From Gammaproteobacteria bacterium (GTDB lineage: Bacteria; Pseudomonadota; Gammaproteobacteria; Pseudomonadales; Azotimanducaceae): 50,713 nucleotides of DNA. The stretch is from positions 1 to 50,713 of the forward strand of contig JAPPHD010000012.1 of NCBI GenBank assembly GCA_028821125.1. Direction: 5' to 3'. How positions within the stretch are numbered: the stretch's first letter is position 1; every line of letters starts with the position of its first letter. The translations under genes and the position numbers were made by a program. Below, in pieces: positions 15,434 to 23,773 of this stretch. The notes under the pieces were generated by a model that did no database searches, was not told where the DNA came from, and saw only the letters and a program-made list of their open reading frames with translations.

Positions 15434-16750
15434 CTATTGATCTGCGGGCGCCGTAACACCGACGATGTCCTCGGAGGTGACAACTTTGCCCGGCGCGTAG
15501 CCGCGCGGCGCGATTCCGGCCAGTGACCTGGGCTCGGTGTCCACGTTGGATGCCAGCTTGCGCAGTGCGCCCACCGTGCACTTCTCGCGGCCACCCGCCT
15601 CCGCCATGCCGTCGAAATGCCAATGGCGGAATACGTTCTGATGCGTGATCTTGTCGATCTCGTCATCGGGTATGCCCCCGGGCACCGATTGAATGCTGCG
15701 CCAGAGCCCTTCCGGATAGTCCGGCCACAGGCAATCCGAGTGCGGGTAGTCCACTTCCAGCGTGATGTTGTCCATGCCGATGAGATGGCGGTTGAGCAAG
15801 CCCACGTCGTCTTCGATGAAACAGGTGATGATGTGCTCCCGGAAGACTTCGCTCGGCTTCTTGTCGCCGTAACTCTTGTTGGTCCACTCGCCGTGATGGC
15901 GGTTGGTGAAATCGGCCCGCTCCAGCAGATACGGCACCCAGCCGATGCCACCTTCGGAAAGCGCCATCTTCAGGTTCGGGTAACGCAGGAAGGCCTCCAG
16001 CGTAATCCAGTCCGCCGCCGCGTTGGAGATGGACATGGGCATGGCGGTGATCCAGGCCTCGATGGGCGACTCGGGGGAAGGATGCGGCAATGGCGTGCCG
16101 GAGCCGATATGGCAGTTGAGCATCACGCCCTCGCGGTCGCAGATCTCCCAGAGCGGCTCCCATTCGGGCCGGTGAATGCCCGGCAAGCCGATTCCCGCCG
16201 GATTCGAAGCGAAGCTGATGGCCCGGCAGCCTTTGTCCAGCACGCGCTCGATCTCCGTGACGGTGTCACCGATGTCCCACATGGGCACCAGTGCCAGGGG
16301 GATGAAGCGCGTGGGGTGCTTGCCGCACCACTCGTCGATATGCCAGTTGTTGTAAGCCTTGAGCACCTCATAGGCGTTGCCGGGGTCCTTGCGGGCCCGA
16401 TCGATGAACATGGCGCCGTGAAAGCCGGGAAAGGTGGGAAAGCCCAGCGAGGTGAAGTTGCCGTTGGCATTCATGTCGTCCACACGCGCATCGACGTCAT
16501 AGGCCGCCCTGCGCATGTGATCGAAGCGTTGGGGCTCCATGCCCCATTCGTTCTTGGGACGGCCCACCACCGCGTTCAGGCCGATATTGGGTTTCATCAG
16601 GTCATCCCACACCCAAATCTGACTGCCGTTCATCTCCCGGATTTGAGGAGCGTTCTCCCGCTGACTCCTGGTAAGCTGGTTGTCGAACATGTCCGGTGGC
16701 TCGACGATGTGGTCGTCCACGCTGGCAATGACCATGTCCTCGATTCGCAT
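15434..16750 (-). CDS. Amidohydrolase-2 family metal-dependent hydrolase
   Basis: A 438-residue TIM-barrel protein. The N-terminal VDDHIVEPPDMF gives the HxxP variant of the first metal site, FIPLALVPMW and LNCHIGSGTP the next strands with His, and LALSEGGIGW-type plus LEVDYPHSDCLWPD the late Asp/His. Members with this pattern decarboxylate or hydrolyse aromatic acids (ACMSD/gamma-resorcylate-decarboxylase relatives) or open rings. The substrate is unknown. It stands alone on the reverse strand with an AT-rich palindrome 31 bases upstream. Divergent from a kinase-like gene. Confidence 0.85.
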   Translation of the reverse strand: MRIEDMVIASVDDHIVEPPDMFDNQLTRSQRENAPQIREMNGSQIWVWDDLMKPNIGLNAVVGRPKNEWGMEPQRFDHMRRAAYDVDARVDDMNANGNFTSLGFPTFPGFHGAMFIDRARKDPGNAYEVLKAYNNWHIDEWCGKHPTRFIPLALVPMWDIGDTVTEIERVLDKGCRAISFASNPAGIGLPGIHRPEWEPLWEICDREGVMLNCHIGSGTPLPHPSPESPIEAWITAMPMSISNAAADWITLEAFLRYPNLKMALSEGGIGWVPYLLERADFTNRHHGEWTNKSYGDKKPSEVFREHIITCFIEDDVGLLNRHLIGMDNITLEVDYPHSDCLWPDYPEGLWRSIQSVPGGIPDDEIDKITHQNVFRHWHFDGMAEAGGREKCTVGALRKLASNVDTEPRSLAGIAPRGYAPGKVVTSEDIVGVTAPADQ

Positions 16751-16781
16751 CCGATTTCTCCCGGCGACTTATCATCACAAT

Positions 16782-16791
16782 AAGTTAACTT
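16782..16791. promoter_or_regulatory. Palindrome AAGTTAACTT upstream of the amidohydrolase gene
   Basis: A perfect 10-base palindrome inside an AT-rich patch (nearly AATAAGTT/AACTTTATT), 31 bases before the amidohydrolase ATG. Possible operator; it shares AGTTA with the palindrome at 10672-10682. Confidence 0.35.
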
Positions 16792-16886
16792 TATTATGCC
16801 AGTTTTGCTGGAGACCGGTATCGACGCAACTGGCTAATCCCATCTACGCAAAGCCGGCACGCGGCGGCTGCATGTTACCGTCGCCC

Positions 16887-16991
16887 GTGTCCTGCCCCAA
16901 AAGATTCTTGCATTTCAAATTGCCGCACGGGGTCTGCGACAAGGCGAGCAGCGCGAGTTCTGAAACGCAGATTGCTTGTGAGACAGGACAC
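16887..16991. repeat. 105-bp inverted-repeat element with GTGTCCTG termini
   Basis: The element starts GTGTCCTG (16887-16894) and ends CAGGACAC (16984-16991), perfect 8-base terminal inverted repeats, with looser similarity continuing inward (both sides reach CATTTCA or CGTTTCA about 22 bases in). It contains no coding frame of note. Its right end, read in reverse, resembles the left end of the element at 27261-27469. It occupies most of the 300-base gap between the amidohydrolase and the kinase-like gene; nothing else was recognised there. Confidence 0.5.
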
Positions 16992-17050
16992 TGGTGCACC
17001 ATGATGCTTCGCTTCGATGAACGTCCGCAAGCGAGAGGTTTCAGAAGACC

Positions 17051-18472
17051 ATGGCAGAACTGGCGCCCAAGGTAGCCGCCTGGATCGAAAACGCGGTGGG
17101 CGGCCGGATTGACCGGGCCGACCGCATCCTCGCCGGCGGCCGGTACGGCTGGTACATCGACGTAAAGGATGCCTCGGGCGCAGTCCGGGAGCTGTTTCTC
17201 CAGCAATCGCGTACCGAAGCCGGCGACCCGGGCCGGTCGTCGTTCAACTCTTCTCGCCTGGAAGGGGAAATCTATTCGGCCCTGCACCCGCACATTCCCG
17301 TGCCCAGGGCCTGGGGCGTCAACGAGGAAATCGGCGGGTTCCTGGTGGACCGCATCCCCGGGGTAGCCTGGATGCACCCACCAGCCGACCCCGACGAGCA
17401 GTTGAGCGTGGCACAGGATTTCATTCGCCACATCGCGAAGCTGCACACGCTGGATCCGGACGCACTGGAGCTGCCGAGCTACAAGCCGGTGAAAAGCGCC
17501 CGGGAGCATCAACTGGACCGCTTGCGGGTGTTTCGCGCCCAGGCCGAGTCCGGCGGCGAACCCATCGAGCCGATGCTGCGCATTTCGCTAGAGTTTCTGG
17601 AAAACAACATTCCGGATTACGACGGACCGGTGGTGCTGGTGCAGGGGGATACCGGGCCCGGCAACCTCATGTATCGGGACGGCAAGGTCACCGGCATCAT
17701 CGACTGGGAGCTCGCCCACCTCGGCGACCCCATGGACGACATCGCCTGGATGTGCTGGCGCACCGTGCAGCATACGTTCACGGACTTCGCCGCGCGCATG
17801 CGTGAATACGAAGCGCTTTCCGGCCACCGCATCGATGTGGATCGCGTCGACTATTACCGCGTCAATGCCTTCGTGGTCTTGTGTGCAGCTTCGAGTTCCC
17901 AGGCGGGGGGTTTCGGACTGCCGGGCATGACCGAGGATTCCGGCGACTCGGGAGCGGCCCGCTCGGCAAGCGCGGAATCGGAACGCTTCGCCGACGGCAG
18001 CGCATTCGCCATGACCACCCTGCACCGCCGCATGCGCCTCACCGCGCTGGCGGACGCCCTGAAGATTGCGCTGCCGCCGCGCCGGGTGCGGGGCGAAGCC
18101 CCGGCACGCCCCGAATACGCGAGCTACGACGATCTGCTGGACCGGATGCGCGTGATCGTCCCGGAGATCGGCGACGCCATGGCCACCCGCCACGCCAAGG
18201 GCCTCGTGCGCAAGCTGAAGCATCTCAAGGAACTGTCCCGCAACGGGGCCTTGTTCGACGGTTTCGAACTGGACAACATCGCCCGTTTGCTCGGCAACCG
18301 ACCCGCCTCACTCGGCAAGGGCCGCGCTGCCCTTTACCGGGCGGCCCTCGCAGGAACGATCTCCGACAAGGACTACATCCTCTACCACTGGGACCGGCTC
18401 GTGCACGACGAGCACCTCATGCAGTACGCCTCCGGCACACTCTCGCGCCGCGACTGGCCGGCGCTCTACTGA
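17051..18472 (+). CDS. Phosphotransferase family protein with C-terminal helical domain
   Basis: A 473-residue protein. The APH-like kinase part (1-about 300) has the glycine-rich AGGRYGWYIDV, the Brenner-type LVQGDTGPGNLMY and the metal-binding GIIDWELAHLGDPMDD. Note VQGD in place of the usual LHGD: His is replaced by Gln, though Asp is kept. The C-terminal 160 residues are a helical DUF6285-like segment (LDRMRVIVPEIGDAMATRH...). Such proteins are found next to acyl-CoA dehydrogenases, as here (20386-21588, same strand), and probably phosphorylate a hydroxyacyl substrate. It converges with the TPP enzyme gene. Confidence 0.8.
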   Translation: MAELAPKVAAWIENAVGGRIDRADRILAGGRYGWYIDVKDASGAVRELFLQQSRTEAGDPGRSSFNSSRLEGEIYSALHPHIPVPRAWGVNEEIGGFLVDRIPGVAWMHPPADPDEQLSVAQDFIRHIAKLHTLDPDALELPSYKPVKSAREHQLDRLRVFRAQAESGGEPIEPMLRISLEFLENNIPDYDGPVVLVQGDTGPGNLMYRDGKVTGIIDWELAHLGDPMDDIAWMCWRTVQHTFTDFAARMREYEALSGHRIDVDRVDYYRVNAFVVLCAASSSQAGGFGLPGMTEDSGDSGAARSASAESERFADGSAFAMTTLHRRMRLTALADALKIALPPRRVRGEAPARPEYASYDDLLDRMRVIVPEIGDAMATRHAKGLVRKLKHLKELSRNGALFDGFELDNIARLLGNRPASLGKGRAALYRAALAGTISDKDYILYHWDRLVHDEHLMQYASGTLSRRDWPALY

Positions 18473-18538
18473 CCTCGATCAACCCGGGGGACACCAGCGA
18501 TCGCGGTGGCCAAGCCTCCGTTCCGGATGCAGAGCCGA

Positions 18539-18562
18539 CCCGGCCGAATCCACGCCGGGTTT
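18539..18562 (+). terminator. Possible terminator hairpin in a convergent gap
   Basis: CCCGGC (18539-18544) pairs with GCCGGG (18554-18559) over a nine-base loop and is followed by TTT. Short T-run, so only weak evidence; it lies between convergent genes, where a terminator would be expected. Confidence 0.3.
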
Positions 18563-18585
18563 CCCGGTCGATCCTGCATGCCCGC

Positions 18586-20217
18586 TCACTCGTCGGAAAT
18601 GGAAATCTCCTTGGCGGTGATGAACTCCAGGAGCGCGGGCCGGCCGTTCTCCGTCGCCTCGATCCCGCGCCTCAACGCCGCGGTGATCTCCCCGGGATCG
18701 GTGACCCGCTCGCCGTAGGCGCCGAACGCCTTGGCCATGTCGGCGTAGTTGCCGGAGATTTCCGTGGCGCCGTACTTCTCCTGGGATACCGGCATGATGG
18801 GGATCTCGATGGCCATGGAGAAGTTGTTGAACAGGATCGACAGAATCGGGATACGTTCCCGGGCCGCGGTTTCGAAGTCCATTCCCGTGAAGCCGATGGC
18901 CGCGTCGCCCCAGAGGTTCATGCAGAGCTTGTCCGGATGGGCGAGCTTGGCGCCCATGGCGAGCCCGAGGCCGTAGCCGAGCTGGGTGGTCTTGCCCCAG
19001 CCGATGTAGCTGAGCGGCGCCGTCGCTTCCCAGAACGGCGTTGTCTGGTCCCTGGGGCTGCCGGCATCGTGGGTGATCACGGTGCGCTCCTTGTCCACCA
19101 TCCGGTTCAGTTCCCAGATCACCCGGTAGGGGTTGATCGGCGTCTCGTCGCTTTCGAGCTTCGGCAGCCATTCGCCGAGCCAGGTTTGCCGCATGGCGGC
19201 GATGCGCGCCGGAACGTCCGCGCGCGCCTCGGCGGTGCGCCGGTCGAGGCCCGCCATGGCGGCTTGCAGCGCTTCCAGCGTCAGGCGGGCGTCGCCGATC
19301 AGACCGTACTGTGCCGGGACGTCCTTGTTGAGGTCCATGGGATCGAGTGTGGCGTGGATAATGGTCTTGCCCCGCGGCATCTGGACCCCGAAACCGGTCA
19401 GGGCGAAGCTGCAACCGACGCCAAGAATGACATCGGCTTCCTTCAGCCAGGTCGTCACCGTACGTGGGTTCGCGCGGCCGCCGGAGCCCAGCGACAGCGG
19501 ATGGTTTTCCGGGAAGACGCTCTTGCCTTCTATGCTGGTCGTCACGGGGATGTTCCAAGCCTCGGCAAGCGCTTTCAGCGCGTCCCAGCCGCGCGCGTAG
19601 TGGACGCCCTGCCCCGCGTAGATCACCGGCCGCTCGGCGGCGGCCAGCACCGCGGCGGCTTCCTCCACGGCAGCCGGATCTGGAGCGGTGCGGGTCTTGA
19701 AGCTTGGCGCATGAGTCCACGAATCGGGCACGTCTTCTCCGAACACGTCGAACGGAACCTCGACAAGCACCGGTCCCGGACGGCCGTTGCGCAACTGAAA
19801 GAAGGCCCGCCGCATCACCTCGGGCAACGCCCGCCCCATGGTCAGGGGCTCCGCCCACTTGGTGACGTGGCGCATGTTCTGCGTGGAATTGAAGTTGGGA
19901 TAGTAGTTGGCGAGGCGCCGCGGGTAACCGGCCGGCATTACCAGGATCGGCACGGATTCCGAGTAGGCCTGGGCGACACCGCCAAACGCATTTTCGGAGC
20001 CGGGTCCGTGCTGCATGCAGAATACGCCGATGTTGTCCCCGGACGACAGCCGCGAATAGGCATCCGCCATGTGCAGCCCGATACGCTCCTGGCGCACGAT
20101 GATGGTGCGGATATCCTCGGCGGCTGCCGACTCGATGAGCGGGTTTACCGGATAGGCGAACAGGATCTCGACACCTTCCGCCTTCAGGACCTTTGCGATG
20201 CCTTCCGCAACGTTCAT
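18586..20217 (-). CDS. Thiamine-diphosphate enzyme, acetolactate synthase-like large subunit
   Basis: A 543-residue three-domain enzyme. The pyrimidine-binding domain carries the activating Glu44 in VRQERIGLHMADAY, the central domain (about 185-330) is Rossmann-like, and the diphosphate-binding domain has GDAAIGF (437-443) to NN (464-465), the Mg/ThDP motif. The family includes acetolactate synthases, oxalyl-CoA and 2-hydroxyacyl-CoA lyases and benzoylformate decarboxylases. No small regulatory subunit lies nearby and the catabolic neighbours argue against a biosynthetic acetolactate synthase. Divergent from the acyl-CoA dehydrogenase; a role as a 2-hydroxyacyl-CoA lyase or decarboxylase is possible. 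Confidence 0.8.
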   Translation of the reverse strand: MNVAEGIAKVLKAEGVEILFAYPVNPLIESAAAEDIRTIIVRQERIGLHMADAYSRLSSGDNIGVFCMQHGPGSENAFGGVAQAYSESVPILVMPAGYPRRLANYYPNFNSTQNMRHVTKWAEPLTMGRALPEVMRRAFFQLRNGRPGPVLVEVPFDVFGEDVPDSWTHAPSFKTRTAPDPAAVEEAAAVLAAAERPVIYAGQGVHYARGWDALKALAEAWNIPVTTSIEGKSVFPENHPLSLGSGGRANPRTVTTWLKEADVILGVGCSFALTGFGVQMPRGKTIIHATLDPMDLNKDVPAQYGLIGDARLTLEALQAAMAGLDRRTAEARADVPARIAAMRQTWLGEWLPKLESDETPINPYRVIWELNRMVDKERTVITHDAGSPRDQTTPFWEATAPLSYIGWGKTTQLGYGLGLAMGAKLAHPDKLCMNLWGDAAIGFTGMDFETAARERIPILSILFNNFSMAIEIPIMPVSQEKYGATEISGNYADMAKAFGAYGERVTDPGEITAALRRGIEATENGRPALLEFITAKEISISDE

Positions 20218-20385
20218 TGCGCGCCTCCCTTGCGATTGCCGCCGATGATAGCCTGCCGCATCGACAATGATCTATGCTTCCCGGATGCTCCGGCGGCGGC
20301 ATTGGCCAGTGCCCAGGATGGCGCCCCGGTTGCAGGTTCCGACATCAATTCAGCTTTGAGTGCGTCTGATGAGTCCAAACCGAAC

Positions 20386-21588
20386 GTGAGCGAGCTCAGC
20401 GACTTTCGCGGGGAAACCCGTGCCTGGCTACAGGAAAACTGCCCTCCGGGCGCCAGGGGCCCCGGCCAGGTCGCCTGGGGCAGCAACCGGATCGAACTCG
20501 AACCGGACACGCGGCTCTGGCTCGAGCGGATGGCGGGGCGGGGCTGGACGGTGCCCACCTGGCCCCGGGAGTACGGGGGCGCCGAGCTCACCCGGGACGA
20601 ATACCGCGTACTGATCGAAGAACTCAAGCGCATCGGCGCCCGCACACCCCTGACCGGACGCGGCGTCAACTATATCGGCCCCACCCTCCTCGAACTCGGC
20701 AGCGAGAGCCAGAAGGCGCGCTGGCTACCGGGCATCGCGCGCGGCGAAGGGGGCTGGGCGATGGGCTACTCCGAACCCGGCGCCGGTTCCGATCTGGCGA
20801 GCCTGTCGACCCGCGCCGTGCTCGACGGCGACCGCTTCATCATCAACGGCCGCAAGACCTGGACCTCGGACGCCATGGATTGCGACTACATCTTCGTGCT
20901 GGCCCGCACCGACCCGGAGCGGCCCAAGCACCAGGGCATCAGCCTGATCCTGGTGGACATGAACCAGCCCGGGGTCAAGGTCAACCCGATCCGGCTGATT
21001 TCCGGCGCCTCGCCGTTCAACGAAACCCTGTTCGAAGACGCCGTGGCCGAGGCAGACGATGCGGTCGGCGGCCTCAACAACGGCTGGACCGTGGGCAAGC
21101 GCCTGCTGCAGTTCGAACGCTCCACCCACGCCGGCATCAACATTTCCGGCTCCCAGGGCGGGCGCACCTCCGGCAGCCGCATGCCCGAACGAATCGGACG
21201 CTACGTTTCCCGCCACGGCGGCAAACTCGCGGATCCGGACATCCGCGACCGGCTGATCTGCTACGAACAGAACGGCGCAGCCCAGCGGCTGACCCAGAGG
21301 CGTGTCATCGAGGAAATGCAGGCGCGGGCGCCGGGCTTCGCCTCTTCCGCCGTCAAGCTCACCGGCGCCCTGCATGCCCAGGAGGGCCATGAACTTCTGC
21401 TAACGGTAATGGGAACCCAAGGCATCGGTTGGCAAGGCGGTTCTTTCGAGCCAGCGGAAGTCGAGGCGACCCGGGATTGGCTGCGGCAGAAAGCGCTGAC
21501 CATCGCAGGCGGCACCAAGGAAATTCAACTCAACATCATCGCCAAGCGGGTGTTGGGACTACCTGACCTAACGCCTCATCGTCATTAA
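20386..21588 (+). CDS. Acyl-CoA dehydrogenase family protein
   Basis: A 400-residue flavoprotein from GTG 20386 (MSELSDFRGETRAWLQ), a normal N-terminus for the family; the frame is open far upstream, but that part is antisense to the TPP gene and not protein-like. WAMGYSEPGAGSDLASLSTRA is the signature that contacts FAD and substrate, GRKTWTSDAMDCDYIFVLAR the beta-domain, and QKALTIAGGTKEIQLNIIAKRVLGLP the C-terminal GGTxEIxxxxIA motif. It introduces a trans double bond into acyl-CoA. No strong ribosome-binding site is visible, and TTG 20356 is an alternative start. Confidence 0.85.
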   Translation: MSELSDFRGETRAWLQENCPPGARGPGQVAWGSNRIELEPDTRLWLERMAGRGWTVPTWPREYGGAELTRDEYRVLIEELKRIGARTPLTGRGVNYIGPTLLELGSESQKARWLPGIARGEGGWAMGYSEPGAGSDLASLSTRAVLDGDRFIINGRKTWTSDAMDCDYIFVLARTDPERPKHQGISLILVDMNQPGVKVNPIRLISGASPFNETLFEDAVAEADDAVGGLNNGWTVGKRLLQFERSTHAGINISGSQGGRTSGSRMPERIGRYVSRHGGKLADPDIRDRLICYEQNGAAQRLTQRRVIEEMQARAPGFASSAVKLTGALHAQEGHELLLTVMGTQGIGWQGGSFEPAEVEATRDWLRQKALTIAGGTKEIQLNIIAKRVLGLPDLTPHRH

Positions 21589-21641
21589 ACTATGATATCC
21601 GCTAATCAGAAGTAATTCATTCTGAGGTGTCGACGGTTTTT

Positions 21642-21650
21642 TGTTATAAT
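21642..21650 (+). promoter_or_regulatory. Extended -10 promoter (TGT-TATAAT) of the ATPase/TOPRIM operon
   Basis: TG (21642-21643), one base, then consensus TATAAT (21645-21650), ending six bases before the ATG at 21657. Transcription would start at or next to the ATG, giving a leaderless mRNA. No Shine-Dalgarno and no convincing -35 are visible, which an extended -10 would tolerate. Confidence 0.6.
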
Positions 21651-21656
21651 CGCGAA

Positions 21657-22892
21657 ATGATTCATCAATTCTCCGTTGCCAACTACCGTTCAATCAGAGA
21701 CGAAGCGATTCTTGATCTCCGCATTCCGGGAACCACTCCCCAACTCAGTTGCTATCGTCTCAGCCAAGCCCAACCTGATGTGCGCCTGCCGACAGTAGCA
21801 GTTCTGATAGGTCCAAACGGGTCCGGCAAAACCACTGTTCTACGGGCACTGGTAAATGCGTTGCAGATTGCATCGGCTCGTATGGACCAAACGAAGCAGA
21901 TTGCCAACGTGGTTCCCTTTCTGTCCAACAGGTGCGCAGCGGCGCCGACACGTTTCAGTATTGATCTGGAGAGTGACTGGCTGGCGCCCGGCGAGAATCC
22001 GCGAATGTTCCGGTATCTACTCGAAGTCAAGCGGGAAAACGAATCCAGCAACGGCAGCTCAGTGATCGAAGCACTTATGCGCAACCCAGCGTCAATTGGT
22101 TATGAGGCATTGTTGCATTTTCCAAAAGGCCGCCCCCGGCGGCTGTTCGAACGTTCCGCATCAGACAATTCCATCTATGTGGCCCCCGAGTTCGATATGC
22201 GACCCGGTGACGACAGATTAAAGGCCGTACGCAACGATAGCTCGGTGATTTCCACGCTCAACGCACTCAACGTTGAACTCGCTGCGCGCATCGCCGCGTC
22301 GTTCAATGGCTACTTGTACGCCACGAACCTGGACTCAAGCGGTAAGTTGAATGACAGCACATTGATTGAAATGTTCGACATCGCACCCCAACTGCTTGAA
22401 CGGATTGGGGTCGAACTCCAATGTAGCGATCTGGGCATCCGGGGTGTCAAGTTGGCGGAAGTCGGCACCAGCACCAGGACGTTCAGGTTTGATCACAAAG
22501 GCATTGAGGAGTCGATACCCCTTGTTTGGGAATCTGACGGAACACAGCGCCTATTCGGCCTGCTGCCACAAATCGGGCTAGCGCTCGACGACACGGGTCT
22601 CGCAATTTTCGACGACATCGACAACCGCCTGCATGTGGAAATTGTCAGTGAAATCCTTAGCTGGTTCAGATCTCGACAGCGCAATCAGCAAGATGCTCAA
22701 CTACTGGTTACCTCGCACAATGTTGGACTGCTCGACGACCTGGAGAAAGAGGAAGTATTTATCGTCGAAAAGGACACTGATGGCGTTACTCACGTTCACG
22801 GTGCCCAGGATGTGGCAGGGTTGCGCCGCGATGCTCGTTTGTATCCGAAATATCGTGCAGGCGTACTCGGCGGAATTCCGAAAATCGGGTAA
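21657..22892 (+). CDS. AAA ATPase of an anti-phage-like ATPase/TOPRIM pair
   Basis: A 411-residue ABC/SMC-type ATPase of the AAA_15/AAA_21 group. It begins IHQFSVANYRSIRDEAILDL, the usual opening of RloA/AbiL/AriA-like proteins, has Walker A GPNGSGKTT (52-60), a Walker B-like LAIFDDIDNRLH with Asp-Asp instead of the usual Asp-Glu, and the switch LLVTSHNVGLLD. The ATPase of such pairs senses infection and holds or activates a TOPRIM nuclease. Codon use and base content are visibly more AT-rich than the flanking genes, suggesting acquisition. Six bases separate it from the TOPRIM-like partner. The immune role is inferred from family and pairing. Confidence 0.75.
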   Translation: MIHQFSVANYRSIRDEAILDLRIPGTTPQLSCYRLSQAQPDVRLPTVAVLIGPNGSGKTTVLRALVNALQIASARMDQTKQIANVVPFLSNRCAAAPTRFSIDLESDWLAPGENPRMFRYLLEVKRENESSNGSSVIEALMRNPASIGYEALLHFPKGRPRRLFERSASDNSIYVAPEFDMRPGDDRLKAVRNDSSVISTLNALNVELAARIAASFNGYLYATNLDSSGKLNDSTLIEMFDIAPQLLERIGVELQCSDLGIRGVKLAEVGTSTRTFRFDHKGIEESIPLVWESDGTQRLFGLLPQIGLALDDTGLAIFDDIDNRLHVEIVSEILSWFRSRQRNQQDAQLLVTSHNVGLLDDLEKEEVFIVEKDTDGVTHVHGAQDVAGLRRDARLYPKYRAGVLGGIPKIG

Positions 22893-22898
22893 AGCGAG

Positions 22899-23450
22899 AT
22901 GCGCCGCGGTACCCGGATTGTTCCCAAGCGGGCTGTTTTCGTTGGCACCGAAGGACTGAGTGAAAGAGGTCTAGCGAGACTTGTCCAGCATTGTTGCACA
23001 ATTGCCGGTGTTCGAGTCCACCTACAGATCAAGGCCGGAAACGGCGGGGATTCGCTGTCAGTCGTAGAAGATGCGGTGCGGTATCTGAAAAGGCACAGGC
23101 ATGCCAGGGAATTCAGCACAAGACTTGTACTATTGGACCATGACCGCCTTGCGCAAGACCAGCAAGCGGGACGAGATCCTATGCGTTTGGCTCACAGCCA
23201 CAACATTCAACTTGTATTTCAGAAACCGAATCTGGAGGGGTTGCTCATCCGTCTTCATTCGGGCCAGGAGCGGAGGAGAATTGCTGCCCGCACCTCGTCA
23301 AGCGAGTTGCGGAAGGTTTGGCCGGAATACACGAAACCGCCGACCACGCAGGACTTAATCCGACGATTCAGCCTATCCGATCTTCAACGAGCGGCTAAGT
23401 ATGACTCCGAGTTGCAAGAGTTACTTGAAATCGTTGGTCTGAAACCCTGA
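22899..23450 (+). CDS. RloB-like TOPRIM-fold protein, partner of the ATPase
   Basis: A 183-residue basic protein with the order of motifs of RloB/DUF4276-type TOPRIM domains: AVFVGTEGLSERGLARLV (catalytic Glu, about 12-29), RLVLLDHDRL (DxD, about 75-84), and FQKPNLEGLLIRLH in the place of the FELWLLLH helix of RloB. TOPRIM nucleases cut DNA or tRNA using the Glu and DxD metal site. It follows the ATPase on the same AT-rich segment and is probably the effector. RloAB, AbiL and PARIS systems share this layout, but the protein is smaller and divergent, so exact family membership is open. Confidence 0.65.
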   Translation: MRRGTRIVPKRAVFVGTEGLSERGLARLVQHCCTIAGVRVHLQIKAGNGGDSLSVVEDAVRYLKRHRHAREFSTRLVLLDHDRLAQDQQAGRDPMRLAHSHNIQLVFQKPNLEGLLIRLHSGQERRRIAARTSSSELRKVWPEYTKPPTTQDLIRRFSLSDLQRAAKYDSELQELLEIVGLKP

Positions 23451-23484
23451 GCCAACGCTACGCACAAATTCGATCCAGGAGCGT

Positions 23485-23690
23485 CTAACTGGTTGGCCGC
23501 GGGACTACGGCGGCGCCAGGCTGTACAGGTTCGATGGCCGCTTCGCCATCTTTCGCCTTGCGCCATTGGGCGCGCCGCGCATCCGCGCCGTCAGGCAGGA
23601 ACGCAAACACTTCCGCCGCGAACGGTGCGTCCGCCGGATGCCGGTGCACCGGGTCGGCCACCGCTTGCCGATACCGGGCCCGATGGCTAT
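23485..23690 (-). pseudogene. Possible C-terminal remnant of an unknown gene
   Basis: The gap 23451-23773 holds no clear intact gene. In reverse, a frame ending at TAG 23485-23487 reads ARYRQAVADPVHRHPADAPF and then AAEVFAFLPDGADARRAQWR, which looks protein-like, but upstream of about 23690 the frame becomes implausible and no start is evident. I do not recognise the family. It may be a gene whose 5' part was lost when the neighbouring ATPase/TOPRIM segment arrived. Confidence 0.25.
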
Positions 23691-23773
23691 AACAACGACA
23701 ATGGTCGCATCTTGAATCCGAGGGATACGCGATACTCTCTTCGCGTCGGACCGCGGGCGAGAGGAGAAGCACC

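Noticed and set aside
17881-21588. Very long plus-strand open frame (1235 codons)
   Set aside because: Most of it is antisense to the thiamine-diphosphate enzyme and to the kinase-like gene's frame; only the final 400 codons look like protein (acyl-CoA dehydrogenase).
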